Assembly: GCA_004193555.1 (NCBI GenBank)
Contig: RPGP01000001.1
Location: 62,001 to 126,000, forward strand
DNA from: Desulfobacteraceae bacterium Eth-SRB1
GTDB lineage: Bacteria; Desulfobacterota; Desulfobacteria; Desulfobacterales; ETH-SRB1
Length of the DNA stretch: 64,000 bases
Direction: 5' to 3'
Positions 25,494-34,099 of this stretch are shown one piece after another (the stretch's first letter is position 1; each line of letters opens with the position of its first letter). Made by a program: the position numbers and the translations under genes. A model generated the notes under the pieces. That model saw nothing but the letters and a program-made list of their open reading frames with translations, ran no database searches and had not been told where the DNA came from.

Positions 25494-26489
25494 ATGAAAA
25501 AGACCGTTTCCTTTTCAAAACATTCCGTAAATGTTTTTTTCCATATCCTCACAAACTGTAATCTTAAGTGCCGGCACTGCTATATTAACAAAAAACAGCA
25601 CGGGGATAATCAACTTTCAATAGAAACTATTGAGACATGGCTTGGCGCGTTTGCAGAGAAAAGCGACAGGGCAAATGTTATTTTCCTGGGAGGAGAACCC
25701 ACTCTTCACCCTGATCTGGCATCGGCTATTAAAAAGGCAAAAACTATTGGCTATAAATCCATAACAGTCGATACAAATGGATATCTCTTTCATAATATAC
25801 TTTCCAGGGTAGATCATGATATTGTTGACTATTTCAGCTTCAGCCTGGACGGCGCTACAAGACAGACAAATGATATGCTCAGGGGAAAGGGATCGTATGA
25901 TAAATGTATTGCCGGCATTAAAGAAGCAGTTTCAAAAAATTTTACAACAAGCCTTATATATACGGTGAGCAGCGCCAACATTCATGAACTTCACATGATG
26001 GAGCCATTGCTGAAGGATTTGGGAATTGACAGGTTTTTCATACAGGTAATCGGAATCAGGGGAAAATCGGCCGGAAACAGCTCTCCAGGATCGCAGGTTT
26101 CCAGGTCCCAATGGTTGACCGTAATTCCACAGGTTGTAGAAAAAGTAGCCGGGCGCGGCATTATTGTTACCTACCCGAAAGTTTTTTTAAGCCCTGAAGA
26201 AAAATTTGAATGCGCGGGGCTGGTTGCAGAAAACTATTTTATATTTCCCAACGGCAGGGTATATCGATGCCCGTTATGTGAGGATTTTCCTTTGCACAGC
26301 ATGGAATTTAAAAATAATAATCTAATTGACACTGACAGGATAAACGAGAACGATCTGTTTGAGCTTAACATTCCTGAAGGATGCGTGATGAACAGAATCA
26401 TACAGCCTGCCAATCTAAGCTATAACAGCAACGGCGCTCCGGACTATAAAATTGCCTGCTGCCTGCTGAAAGAGGAAATCAGTATGTAA
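25494..26489 (+). CDS. Radical SAM protein
   Basis: A 331-aa cytoplasmic radical SAM enzyme. The [4Fe-4S] motif is CNLKCRHC (Cys22, 26, 29). Next comes the GGEP motif (FLGGEPTLHPD), and a partial SAM barrel continues to about residue 220. The C-terminal part has cysteines around ECAGLVAENYFIFPNGRVYRCPLCED, resembling a truncated SPASM/twitch domain that could hold an auxiliary cluster. The substrate is unknown. No small peptide precursor is seen nearby. The FmdB-type gene follows 50 bases later. Confidence 0.85.
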   Translation: MKKTVSFSKHSVNVFFHILTNCNLKCRHCYINKKQHGDNQLSIETIETWLGAFAEKSDRANVIFLGGEPTLHPDLASAIKKAKTIGYKSITVDTNGYLFHNILSRVDHDIVDYFSFSLDGATRQTNDMLRGKGSYDKCIAGIKEAVSKNFTTSLIYTVSSANIHELHMMEPLLKDLGIDRFFIQVIGIRGKSAGNSSPGSQVSRSQWLTVIPQVVEKVAGRGIIVTYPKVFLSPEEKFECAGLVAENYFIFPNGRVYRCPLCEDFPLHSMEFKNNNLIDTDRINENDLFELNIPEGCVMNRIIQPANLSYNSNGAPDYKIACCLLKEEISM

Positions 26490-26539
26490 ACAGATAATGA
26501 GCCGTTTTGTAAAATTATTGAGATCAAAAGGAGTTTACA

Positions 26540-26773
26540 ATGCCCATATTCGAATATGTATGTAAAAACTGTGATTGCCGTTTTGAACAACTGGTTCTTT
26601 CCCCCAAAGATCCTCCCCCTGAATGTCCCAAATGCTGTGGCAACAACGTGAAAAAGCTTATATCTGCCGGAAATGTCAGGCCCCATGGCATTCCCACAGG
26701 TTCGGGCGGATTCAAGGCGCCGGCGTGCATGTCTTGCGGCTCATCCGCAAATCCCGCAAAGATGAACCCTTAG
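26540..26773 (+). CDS. FmdB-family zinc ribbon protein
   Basis: A 77-aa protein starting MPIFEYVCKNCDCRFEQLV, the typical FmdB start, with two CxxC pairs (CKNC and CPKC) forming a zinc ribbon. The tail is Gly/Ala/Ser-rich with a third pair (CMSCG). FmdB proteins are putative regulators, of which few have been tested. A ribosome site aaaaggagtttaca precedes ATG. Confidence 0.9.
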   Translation: MPIFEYVCKNCDCRFEQLVLSPKDPPPECPKCCGNNVKKLISAGNVRPHGIPTGSGGFKAPACMSCGSSANPAKMNP

Positions 26774-26914
26774 CTTTTTGCTAACCGATTTTGAATAATG
26801 ATGTGTTATGTTTTATAATATTATCAATGCCTTGAGCCGACAACTGCTGTAATGCAGCATGTAATTATCTCGGTCAGAAGGAAAAGACTAACAGGCGGGA
26901 AGGACTATTAAGGG

Positions 26915-27271
26915 TCAGGCAAGAAGATCCTTAATACTTTTAAGCTCCAGGCGGATATCGTCTAAAACGTCTGAGGAACTCTTTTCTTTTTTTTCGTTGG
27001 TTAGGGATTTAAAGTGCTGCTTTGCTCCCTGGATTGTAAATTTTTTTTCATAGAGAAGATGTTTGATTTGAAGTATCAGTTCAACATCATTTTTGCTGTA
27101 CAGTCTCTGGCCTGACGATGTCCGCTTTGGGTTGATTTTTTTAAATTCGGATTCCCAGAACCTTAACACATATGTCGGAAGCCCTGCAATTTCACCAACT
27201 TCTCCGATCTTGAAATACAGCTTGTCAGGCAGTTCTTTTTTATATGGCTGGCTGTTTTGCAAAGGTCTCAT
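26915..27271 (-). CDS. MerR-family transcriptional regulator downstream of pheT
   Basis: A 118-aa protein with a MerR-type winged helix (YFKIGEVGEIAGLPTYVLRFWESEF, about residues 19-43) and the wing RTSSGQRLYSKNDVELI. A short C-terminal helix would give dimerisation; there is no effector domain. A MerR gene after pheST (sometimes with ihfA) is common in Desulfobacterota. It starts with ATG three bases after the pheT stop. Codons 1-7 (ATGAGACCTTTGCAAAACAGC) coincide with a MITE terminal repeat, so the first ~10 residues may not be ancestral. Confidence 0.85.
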   Translation of the reverse strand: MRPLQNSQPYKKELPDKLYFKIGEVGEIAGLPTYVLRFWESEFKKINPKRTSSGQRLYSKNDVELILQIKHLLYEKKFTIQGAKQHFKSLTNEKKEKSSSDVLDDIRLELKSIKDLLA

Positions 27272-27273
27272 TA

Positions 27274-29712
27274 TCAGGCAGGAAGCGACGCATTAAATTT
27301 CTTTATAAGCCTGCCGGTAATCTCCCTGTGAATTGAATTTACCGTTTCATCCTCAAGTGTTTGTGCGGCTGATCTGTATGTAATTCTGAATGATATGCTT
27401 TTTTTGCCTGCCGGAACAGGGGTTCCTTCATATACATCAAACAGATGCAGATTTTCCACAATCTCTTCATCAAGGCCTTCAACCAGTTGCAATATATTCA
27501 TTGCCTCAATATCTTTGTCAACAATAAGTGTAATATCCCTTGATGTGGCAGGAAACTTTGGTATGGGCTGAGCTGATTTAATATCAGGCACAATCCCTGT
27601 GAGTTTGTCGAAATCCAGCTCAAAAACACAGGCTTTCTGCTTTAAATCGTAATTCCGCAGAACATGAGGATGAACCTCTCCGATAAGGCCGATTACATTG
27701 TCGTCAACGATAATTCTTGCTGAATATCCCGGTTTTGTATAACAGCAGGCATCAGGCTCCATACCGGTAAAGGTTGTATTTATTATTCCAAGATTCCTTA
27801 AAAGCTCTTCAACAGCCCCTTTTAAGTCATAAAAATCACAGCTTATTTCCTTTGAACCCCAGTAAGCATCAACCCTTGCGCCTGTCCAGAGACCCGATAA
27901 TATTTCAACCTCATCAGGCAGGCTGTCTTTTTGTCCGGTATTGAAAAAAACATTGCCGATTTCAAACAGCTTGAGGTTCCTGTTCTGTACGGAGATGTTG
28001 TATTGCATGGTTTCAAGCAGGCCCGGTATCAGGGATATGCGCATTGTGGATTGATCTTCCGCTATCGGATTTAAAACATCCATCATCCGTCTTTTGGGAT
28101 CATCAGCTTTAAGTTCGAGACGATCACATGATAATTTATTGATAAAACTGTAATTGATCGCTTCAGTAAAGCCAAGACAGGTCATGAGCTGTTTAAGGCG
28201 GTTTCTTAACTCGATTTTTTTTGACGGCGGCCTGGCTTCCGCGGGTATTAGCGGAAAAGTCGTTGCAATATTATTATAACCATAAAGCCGCGCAATCTCT
28301 TCGGTCAGGTCTTCAAATCTGTTTATATCGACCCTGAAAGACGGCGGAATAACCCGGAGGTTATCGTCATCGATTTTTTCAACAGCAAACTCAATGGACT
28401 TTAAGTATTGCTTAATTTCATCCTGAGACAGGCTTGTGCCAAGACGACGATTTGAAGCATCGACGCTCAGGGTGATCACCCTTTCAGGCGCAGGTTTTGG
28501 GTATTCATCAATTATGCCGTGAATTATTTTGCCGCCGCAGATTTTGGAGATAAGCTGCATTGCCCGGTTTAATGCTTTTACAGTGCCCCCTGAGTCTGTT
28601 CCCCGTTCAAAACGGTGGGATGCATCTGTGGCAAGCCCTGTTTTTTTAGAAGTTTTCCGTATGCAGACAGGATCGAAATATGCGCTTTCAAGAAGAATTC
28701 TTGTGGTGGACTCTTCAATTTCCGAATTCATTCCTCCCATGACTCCCGCAAGGGCAACCGGTTTTTCACCGTCACAGATCAGGAGCATTCCCGTGGAAAG
28801 TATCCGTTCTTTCTGATCAAGGGTTGTAAATTTTTCCCCTTGTTCAGCCGTCCTGACAACGATCCTGTTTTCTGCAAGGCGGTCAAAGTCAAATGCGTGC
28901 AGCGGCTGGCCGGTTTCCATCATTACAAAATTGGTGATATCGACGATATTGTTGATCGGTTTTAAACCCACGGAAACAAGACGCTCCTGAAGCCAGAAAG
29001 GGGAAGGCTCAATCTTAATATCAAAAACAAGCCTTGCGGAATATCTCGGGCAAAGATCGGTGTCCATTATGGTAACAGAGCTAAAATGTAAAATGTCTTT
29101 GGCAGTATCCGGTGATTCAGCCGGTGGTTCAAAAAGATTAATTTCAGGATAGGATAGCTTTGTTTTCTGAAATGCCGCTATTTCGCGCGCTGTGCCGATA
29201 ATGCTGAGACAGTCCGGCCTGTTCGGAGTAAGATCGATTTCAAAAACCGTGTCTGACAGTCCAAGAGCATGATGGAGTTTAGTCCCAACAGCATGATTCC
29301 GGTCGAGTTCCATGATGCCGTCGCCTGATATGCCAAGGCCTAATTCAATTGGACTGCACAGCATTCCTTTTGAGATCTCTCCCCTAATATTACTTTTTTC
29401 CAGTATTATTCCATTCGGGAAACAGGTGCCGGGAAGAGCGCATGGCACAAGCATATCTTTTTTTGTGTTTGGAGCGCCGCATACAACAGGTATTGTCCGG
29501 TCGCCTGTATCCACTTTGCAGAGCTTGAGTTTATCAGCATTAGGATGCGGGTTAACTTCAACAATACGGCCCACCACAACGGTATCTAAGTAGTTGTAAC
29601 GGTCTGAAGCAGCTTCAACTTCAAGCCCGGCCATAGTAAGCGCCTCAGCCAGATCCTCTGCATCCATTTTGATCGGGATATAATCTTTTAACCAGCTTAA
29701 ACTAACTTTCAT
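27274..29712 (-). CDS. pheT: Phenylalanyl-tRNA synthetase beta subunit
   Basis: The protein has 812 aa, the normal bacterial length. It has an N-terminal tRNA-binding (EMAP/OB) domain (about 40-150, VVVGRIVEVNPHPNADKLKLCKVDTG), B3/4 editing domain (about 210-385), B5 domain (about 410-480), the catalytic-like core, and the C-terminal ferredoxin-fold anticodon-binding domain (FPATSRDITLIVDK). It forms an alpha2-beta2 enzyme with PheS and charges tRNA-Phe in the cytoplasm. It starts one base after the pheS stop. Confidence 0.97.
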   Translation of the reverse strand: MKVSLSWLKDYIPIKMDAEDLAEALTMAGLEVEAASDRYNYLDTVVVGRIVEVNPHPNADKLKLCKVDTGDRTIPVVCGAPNTKKDMLVPCALPGTCFPNGIILEKSNIRGEISKGMLCSPIELGLGISGDGIMELDRNHAVGTKLHHALGLSDTVFEIDLTPNRPDCLSIIGTAREIAAFQKTKLSYPEINLFEPPAESPDTAKDILHFSSVTIMDTDLCPRYSARLVFDIKIEPSPFWLQERLVSVGLKPINNIVDITNFVMMETGQPLHAFDFDRLAENRIVVRTAEQGEKFTTLDQKERILSTGMLLICDGEKPVALAGVMGGMNSEIEESTTRILLESAYFDPVCIRKTSKKTGLATDASHRFERGTDSGGTVKALNRAMQLISKICGGKIIHGIIDEYPKPAPERVITLSVDASNRRLGTSLSQDEIKQYLKSIEFAVEKIDDDNLRVIPPSFRVDINRFEDLTEEIARLYGYNNIATTFPLIPAEARPPSKKIELRNRLKQLMTCLGFTEAINYSFINKLSCDRLELKADDPKRRMMDVLNPIAEDQSTMRISLIPGLLETMQYNISVQNRNLKLFEIGNVFFNTGQKDSLPDEVEILSGLWTGARVDAYWGSKEISCDFYDLKGAVEELLRNLGIINTTFTGMEPDACCYTKPGYSARIIVDDNVIGLIGEVHPHVLRNYDLKQKACVFELDFDKLTGIVPDIKSAQPIPKFPATSRDITLIVDKDIEAMNILQLVEGLDEEIVENLHLFDVYEGTPVPAGKKSISFRITYRSAAQTLEDETVNSIHREITGRLIKKFNASLPA

Positions 29713-29713
29713 A

Positions 29714-30721
29714 TCAAAACTGTTTTAAAAACCTTAAATCATTCTCATAAAATTTACGGATGTCATCAATTCCGTATTTCAGCATGGCAATCCGTTCTAT
29801 GCCCATTCCAAAGGCAAAGCCGGTATAAAGCCTGGTATCGTATCCGACATTTTCGAACAAAGCCGGATGAACCATGCCTGCGCCGATAATTTCAAGCCAT
29901 CCAGTTTGTGAACAGACCCTGCATCCTTTTCCCCTGCACATTACGCAACCAATATCAATCTCGGCGCTTGGTTCGGTAAAAGGGAAAAAACTGGGGCGGA
30001 ATCTTAGTTTTGTCTGATCGTCAAATATCTTGTGAATAAAAGTTGCAAGTATCCCTTTTAGATCTCCGAAAGATGATTCTTTATCAACCAGAAACCCTTC
30101 CACCTGCTGAAACATGGGAGTATGTGTCAGGTCGGAATCGCACCTGTAAACCTTGCCCGGAGCAATAACTCTCAAAGGCGGTTTCCGTTTTTCCATTATC
30201 CTGGGTTGAGTGGGAGAGGTATGTGTTCGAAGAACTATATTTTTCGAAATATAAAATGTATCCTGCATATCCCTGGCCGGATGATTTTTCGGAATATTCA
30301 GGGCTTCAAAATTATAATAATCGGTTTCAACTTCCGGCCCTTCGGCTATATCAAACCCCAGCCTGGAAAAAATATCGCATATCTCCTGGGTAATTTGTGT
30401 AATTGGATGCAGCGAACCCCGTTTTACAACTCTGCCGGGAAGGGAAACGTCAATCCTGTCGTCTGATTCCGCGGGTGTTGCTTCAAGCGCTTTTAAGGCT
30501 TTTTTGAAGGCTGTATCAAGGAGCTTTTTTACCTCATTTGCCTTTTTCCCGGCATCAGCTCTTTTTTCCTGTGGAAGACTTGAGATACTTCTTAAGAATT
30601 GAGTAACCAGCCCTTTTCGTCCCAGGTAACGGACTGAAAGGGTTTTGATACTTTCCGGGTCTGAAGCGGCTTTAAGCTCTTTAAGCGCCTCTTTTTTAAT
30701 CTGTTCAATGTTTTTATCCAC
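29714..30721 (-). CDS. pheS: Phenylalanyl-tRNA synthetase alpha subunit
   Basis: A 335-aa class II synthetase catalytic subunit. An N-terminal coiled-coil arm binds tRNA (residues 1-90). Motif 2 is seen in VYRCDSDLTHTPMFQQVEG, and motif 3 in GFAFGMGIERIAMLKYGI. Cys pairs CVMCRGKGCRVC form a knuckle also seen in related bacteria. Translation starts at GTG. It follows rplT closely in a classical infC-rpmI-rplT-pheST operon. Confidence 0.97.
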   Translation of the reverse strand: MDKNIEQIKKEALKELKAASDPESIKTLSVRYLGRKGLVTQFLRSISSLPQEKRADAGKKANEVKKLLDTAFKKALKALEATPAESDDRIDVSLPGRVVKRGSLHPITQITQEICDIFSRLGFDIAEGPEVETDYYNFEALNIPKNHPARDMQDTFYISKNIVLRTHTSPTQPRIMEKRKPPLRVIAPGKVYRCDSDLTHTPMFQQVEGFLVDKESSFGDLKGILATFIHKIFDDQTKLRFRPSFFPFTEPSAEIDIGCVMCRGKGCRVCSQTGWLEIIGAGMVHPALFENVGYDTRLYTGFAFGMGIERIAMLKYGIDDIRKFYENDLRFLKQF

Positions 30722-30734
30722 TTTATTTTAAAGC

Positions 30735-31085
30735 CTATAACTGCTGCGCCGCCAGTCCGGCTATCCGGCCAAATCCTGAAGGATCAGATATTGCCAGCTC
30801 TGCAAGGACTTTACGATCAAGCTCAATATTGGCAAGTTTGAGCCCGCGAATGAATTTGCTGTATGATATATTATTCATGCGGACAGCCGCATTAATTCTT
30901 GCAATCCAGAGTTTTCTGAAATCACGTTTACGCGCTCTCCGATCCCTGTAAGCATACATGAGAGCTTTATCTACAGCATCTGCGGCAGTGCGGAAAAGTT
31001 TGCTGCGGCCGCCGCGAAACCCCTTGGCCAATTTCAAAACCTTTTTTCTACGTTGTCTTGCTTTAGAACCTCTTTTTATCCGCAT
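30735..31085 (-). CDS. rplT: 50S ribosomal protein L20
   Basis: 116 aa, the family length, with the basic N-terminal helix ([24 protein letters not shown]) and globular C-terminal part ending in LAELAISDP. It binds 23S rRNA early in assembly and in studied bacteria represses its own operon by binding the leader mRNA. It sits between rpmI and pheS; the start has ggagaataaaatt upstream. Confidence 0.97.
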   Translation of the reverse strand: MRIKRGSKARQRRKKVLKLAKGFRGGRSKLFRTAADAVDKALMYAYRDRRARKRDFRKLWIARINAAVRMNNISYSKFIRGLKLANIELDRKVLAELAISDPSGFGRIAGLAAQQL

Positions 31086-31131
31086 AATTTTATTCTCCTC
31101 AATATCCTCACACTAACTATAAAACCGCCAT

Positions 31132-31329
31132 TTAGCCATTCGGCAGGAGCAGTCTTAATTCTTTAGTGTTAGATTTATCAATAATATGGCTTTGCCTTAA
31201 AGACCTTTTACGTTTTGTGGTCTTTTTTGTTAATATATGGCTTGCATGTGATTTTGAAAAAACGAATTTACCTGTGCCTGTTTTTTTGAAACGCTTTGCT
31301 GCGGCTCGATTTGTTTTTATTTTAGGCAT
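31132..31329 (-). CDS. rpmI: 50S ribosomal protein L35
   Basis: A 65-aa, strongly basic protein with the L35 signature [21 protein letters not shown] and [12 protein letters not shown]. It belongs to the large subunit. It is preceded by ggagaatataaaaa and by an unusually long, structured spacer after infC. Confidence 0.97.
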   Translation of the reverse strand: MPKIKTNRAAAKRFKKTGTGKFVFSKSHASHILTKKTTKRKRSLRQSHIIDKSNTKELRLLLPNG

Positions 31330-31622
31330 TTTTTATATTCTCCTTCATTATGTCAGACCTCAATAAAATATATTTTTATATAGACTTCAAGCACTTTATT
31401 CACAAATGAATTTGGATGAAAATTGGGCACTTTGTCGATCTGGGTTTTAAGGTTAATCGCGTTGCGATTGTTTCTATGCCATTGATTTCAATAGGCAAGA
31501 ATCATGAGTCTGTCAACCTCTGAACCTTGAACCATGTTATTTTTTAAACATAGATGGCGTGAACCGTTGCAAATATCAGCCCACGCCATCTTTAAGAGCT
31601 CAATAGTAACCGTGAACGGTTA
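31330..31622 (-). other. Structured infC-rpmI spacer
   Basis: This 293-base gap in a normally compact operon holds two inverted repeats. ATAGTAACCGT-ga-ACGGTTACTAT at 31603-31626 is a perfect 11-bp stem overlapping the infC stop. AGATGGCGTG / CACGCCATCT lies at about 31553-31592, with a 20-base loop. A segment at about 31380-31470 (TTTGTCGATCTGGGTTTTAAGGTT) resembles 58620-58702, a dispersed repeat. An L20-type autoregulatory site between infC and rpmI is possible but not shown. Confidence 0.45.
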
Positions 31623-32165
31623 CTATGATTTTGGCGCCAGGATCATCATCATGGTACGTCCTTCAAATTTAGGATATTGCTCAACCAGTGCAATGTCATC
31701 GAGTTCTTCGGCAATTTTCCCCAGTAGATCCCTGCCGCGCTGGGAAAGCATAATTTCTCGCCCCCTGAAAATGACGGTTACCTTTACCTTATCCTTTTTA
31801 CCAAGAAACTTTTTTATATGGCCGGTTTTGGTTTGTAAATCATGATCGCAGGTTTTGGGACGAATCTTTATCTCTTTTACCTGAAAGGTGCTTTGTTTCT
31901 TTTTTGCTTCCTGTTGCTTTTTAGTCTGTTCATATTTAAAACGGCCATAATCCATTATTTTGCAAACAGGAGGATTTGCGTTGGGAGAAATTTCCACCAG
32001 GTCAAGACCAAAATCACCAGCGGTTGCAAGGGCTTTGAACGTCGGAAGAACGCCGATCTGATTGCCGTCAGGGTCTATAACCCTTATCTCTTTGGCCCTT
32101 ATTCTGTTATTAATATTTATTCTGTTTGATCTGGACGGCCTGTTTGATTTTCTGTGTATAGCTAT
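31623..32165 (-). CDS. infC: Translation initiation factor IF-3, apparent AUA start
   Basis: The ORF track shows only 124 aa from an internal ATG (31997) that would remove most of the IF3 N domain. Extending upstream in frame restores the conserved part (AKEIRVIDPDGNQIGVLPTFKAL) and gives 180 aa, the normal length. Upstream no ATG, GTG or TTG precedes the N domain. The frame reaches GGAGG-tgagagc-ATA-GCT, so ATA at 32163-32165 is at ideal spacing. infC genes classically use AUU or AUC starts so that IF-3 can repress its own synthesis; AUA fits that logic. The second domain (VKVTVIFRGREIMLSQRG) is intact. Confidence 0.85.
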   Translation of the reverse strand: MAIHRKSNRPSRSNRININNRIRAKEIRVIDPDGNQIGVLPTFKALATAGDFGLDLVEISPNANPPVCKIMDYGRFKYEQTKKQQEAKKKQSTFQVKEIKIRPKTCDHDLQTKTGHIKKFLGKKDKVKVTVIFRGREIMLSQRGRDLLGKIAEELDDIALVEQYPKFEGRTMMMILAPKS

Positions 32166-32186
32166 GCTCTCACCTCCTGGAAGTAT

Positions 32187-32328
32187 AAGACCTTTGCAAA
32201 ACGCCCCCTTTTGCCCAATCTCAGTGTCAGGCTCAAATTTTAATCCCCGAAATATTCAATATATTCCTCTGGTTAAAATTTTAGCCTTCCTTGAGCTTGA
32301 ACAAAATGGAACATTTTTCAAAGGTCTC
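32187..32328. mobile_element. MITE copy B (142 bp)
   Basis: It has the same terminal repeats and body as copy A at 22128-22269. It is flanked by AGTATA on both sides (ggAAGTATA-agacc and ggtctc-AGTATAactt), a 6-bp target duplication. It lies 21 bases upstream of the infC start, so it forms part of the infC 5' region and may supply or displace its promoter. Confidence 0.87.
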
Positions 32329-32608
32329 AGTATAACTTAATGAATTTAATTTTCCTTTTTACTACGCTATCGATATTATAAACTCTTTGCATATATAACA
32401 ACATAAAGAAATGCAAGAAAAAAACGCTTAGCTTTACACATATGTAGCAGATGAACAAAAACCATGAATTTTGCTGTCCCAATTCAGGCTTGGAATTATT
32501 AACATGTTAATATTATTTCTTTTTTTAAATCAGAGATCCGCAATCCAAAATCCAACATAGTGCTTGAACAAACTTTTCGTTCAGGCACTATGTGTCTGGT
32601 TGCGCAAT
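32329..32608. other. Intergenic region, no gene seen
   Basis: AT-rich DNA between the MITE upstream of infC and the deaminase gene. TGTCCCAATTCAGGCTTGGAATT near 32475 resembles the 47180-47215 intergenic hairpin. An inverted repeat TAGTGCTTGAACAAAC / CGTTCAGGCACTA (about 32559-32592) could terminate the deaminase transcript. No RNA gene is recognised, and thrS, the frequent upstream neighbour of infC, is absent. Confidence 0.35.
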
Positions 32609-33169
32609 TTATTGAATGAGAGTATAGTCGGCTAAAAAGCTTCCCATCCAGTATGTATTATCAGGATTTGCAAAATAATTTTTAAAAAGTTTCAGGCTCC
32701 TGTCGCGTAAAATATTTGGTATAACCGGAATCCGGTTATTTCTAAACAAAGGAGCGGATTTTGTCAAATCACACCCTGTGCATCCGCTCATTACATCTTC
32801 ATAAGCGTAAACTATCTCGCCAATTCCGCATAAAACAAGGGCGCTGTAACACATAAGGCACGGTTCCAATGTGCAGAACAGGGTTATTTCTTTGGAGTTA
32901 ATATTTTTTTTAAGACCCGCGAGTTTCCTTAATGCGATAATTTCCGCGTGATCAATTTCATTGATGGATTTTCCTGTGGTGCCGGTTCTTGATCCGGTCA
33001 CAAGAATTTTATCCTGATATACCATAATGCATCCTACAGGAAATTCACCGGCAGAAAGCGCTTTTTTGGCCAGATCCAGCGCCTTTTCCATAAAGTAATT
33101 ATAGTTCATTGAGATAGGAATTTCCTTTTCTGACAGGATAACAGGCTTGACTTGATTTAAAAAAACCAT
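32609..33169 (-). CDS. Nucleoside/nucleobase deaminase (CDA/TadA superfamily)
   Basis: A 186-aa zinc-dependent deaminase. The zinc site is HAE (His74, catalytic Glu76) and PCLMC (Cys104 and Cys107). The core EKALDLAKKALSAGEFPVGCIMV resembles TadA and guanine deaminases. The C-terminus (YWMGSFLADYTL) is longer than in TadA and argues against a certain tRNA role. The substrate is unresolved between tRNA adenosine, guanine and other nucleosides. An internal start at residue 21 (MNYNYFMEKAL) is equally possible; neither has a strong ribosome site. Confidence 0.83.
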   Translation of the reverse strand: MVFLNQVKPVILSEKEIPISMNYNYFMEKALDLAKKALSAGEFPVGCIMVYQDKILVTGSRTGTTGKSINEIDHAEIIALRKLAGLKKNINSKEITLFCTLEPCLMCYSALVLCGIGEIVYAYEDVMSGCTGCDLTKSAPLFRNNRIPVIPNILRDRSLKLFKNYFANPDNTYWMGSFLADYTLIQ

Positions 33170-33340
33170 TGTGCCGATATCCTGTTTACCAGCTAATTAT
33201 ATCCTGTTAACGCTTCAAATGTACAGCATGCAATATAGATTGAAACTTTTACGGCTTTCTTTTAAATTTTCTTTTCAGGAACCAGGCATAGCAAAATCTA
33301 ATAATATTTTCGTTCGCATGGCGTTATGTTCTAAGTCGCG

Positions 33341-33871
33341 TCATATTTGACAGCTTCCATCAACCTCAAGAGCATAAATAATTCTGGATTCCATTGTGAC
33401 CTGCTTTGCAGAAATCTTCTTAAAATCTTTATCATCTGTATTTTTGATGATTTCAGGTTTTGAAGGTATTGAATCAAGGCCGTTTGAAATAACATTACCG
33501 GTTGATCCATCAATAACCTCCGCATCTTCGCCGTTTGTTACAACAACAAAAGGCACCTGATAATCTGCTGCGAGCCTTGATGCCGCCAGCACAGTACGGC
33601 GCCTGGTTACCAGAGAGCCCGGGGCATATTTAATTATCATGCAGACCCTGCCGGACAAGGTAACCATAAGATCAATATTTACAACAGCCGTTTTATCTCC
33701 CGCGTTTACAAGAAGTTGATGACCGGCTTTGATTTCATTTTTTTGATAACCCTTATCATTGACAAGCAAACGAGCCAATTTTTGCCTGTACCGTTCGTCA
33801 TGTGTATCTTTTATAGTTTCGCCGGTGATATAATCTGTAAGTTCACCAAGCACCAGATAACCTTTGCCCAC
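33341..33871 (-). CDS. HSDR_N_2-type (restriction-endonuclease-like) domain protein
   Basis: A 176-aa protein. Residues 20-135 resemble the stand-alone 'type I restriction enzyme R protein N-terminal' domain: ERYRQKLARLLVNDKGYQKNEIKAG, then VVNIDLMVTLSGRVCMIIKYAPGSL and SRLAADYQVPFVVVTNGEDAEVID. In nucleases of this fold the pattern would be D...ExK; here Asp is in NIDLMV but ExK reads MIIKY, so catalysis is doubtful. Start codon GTG. No helicase or methylase subunit is nearby. It is common as an orphan gene in Desulfobacterota; function unknown. Confidence 0.72.
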   Translation of the reverse strand: MGKGYLVLGELTDYITGETIKDTHDERYRQKLARLLVNDKGYQKNEIKAGHQLLVNAGDKTAVVNIDLMVTLSGRVCMIIKYAPGSLVTRRRTVLAASRLAADYQVPFVVVTNGEDAEVIDGSTGNVISNGLDSIPSKPEIIKNTDDKDFKKISAKQVTMESRIIYALEVDGSCQI

Positions 33872-34030
33872 TTAATTTCTTAACTCCTTTTTGATAATAT
33901 TTGATAACACACCGTATTCTTCGCAGGAGACTTGTCGATTCCCTTCTTTTTGAACTGTCAAGTATTCTTTGACAGTTGCCTCAGGTGATAATTCACTTTC
34001 ATTATAAATGTCCCCGCCTCCTGGACTACC
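33872..34030 (-). pseudogene. Remnant resembling a RhuM/virulence-type protein
   Basis: A short minus-strand frame without a start reads SPEATVKEYLTVQKEGNR and continues to TAA at 33872-33874. The (T)xKxYLxVQxEGNR block is typical of RhuM-family proteins, which continue well beyond this point. The piece is truncated at both ends. It stands in a gene graveyard beside a flavin-oxidase remnant and IS91 debris. The assignment rests on one motif, so it is tentative. Confidence 0.4.
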
Positions 34031-34099
34031 AGATGCGAAACTTCCCAATGCCCGACTTTGGCCGGACTTATGCGTTCAAGAATTGCCCTTATTCACCCC

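Noticed and set aside
31623-31997. infC as a 124-aa protein from ATG 31997
   Set aside because: It would lack the IF3 N domain, which is clearly encoded in frame upstream with a ribosome site.
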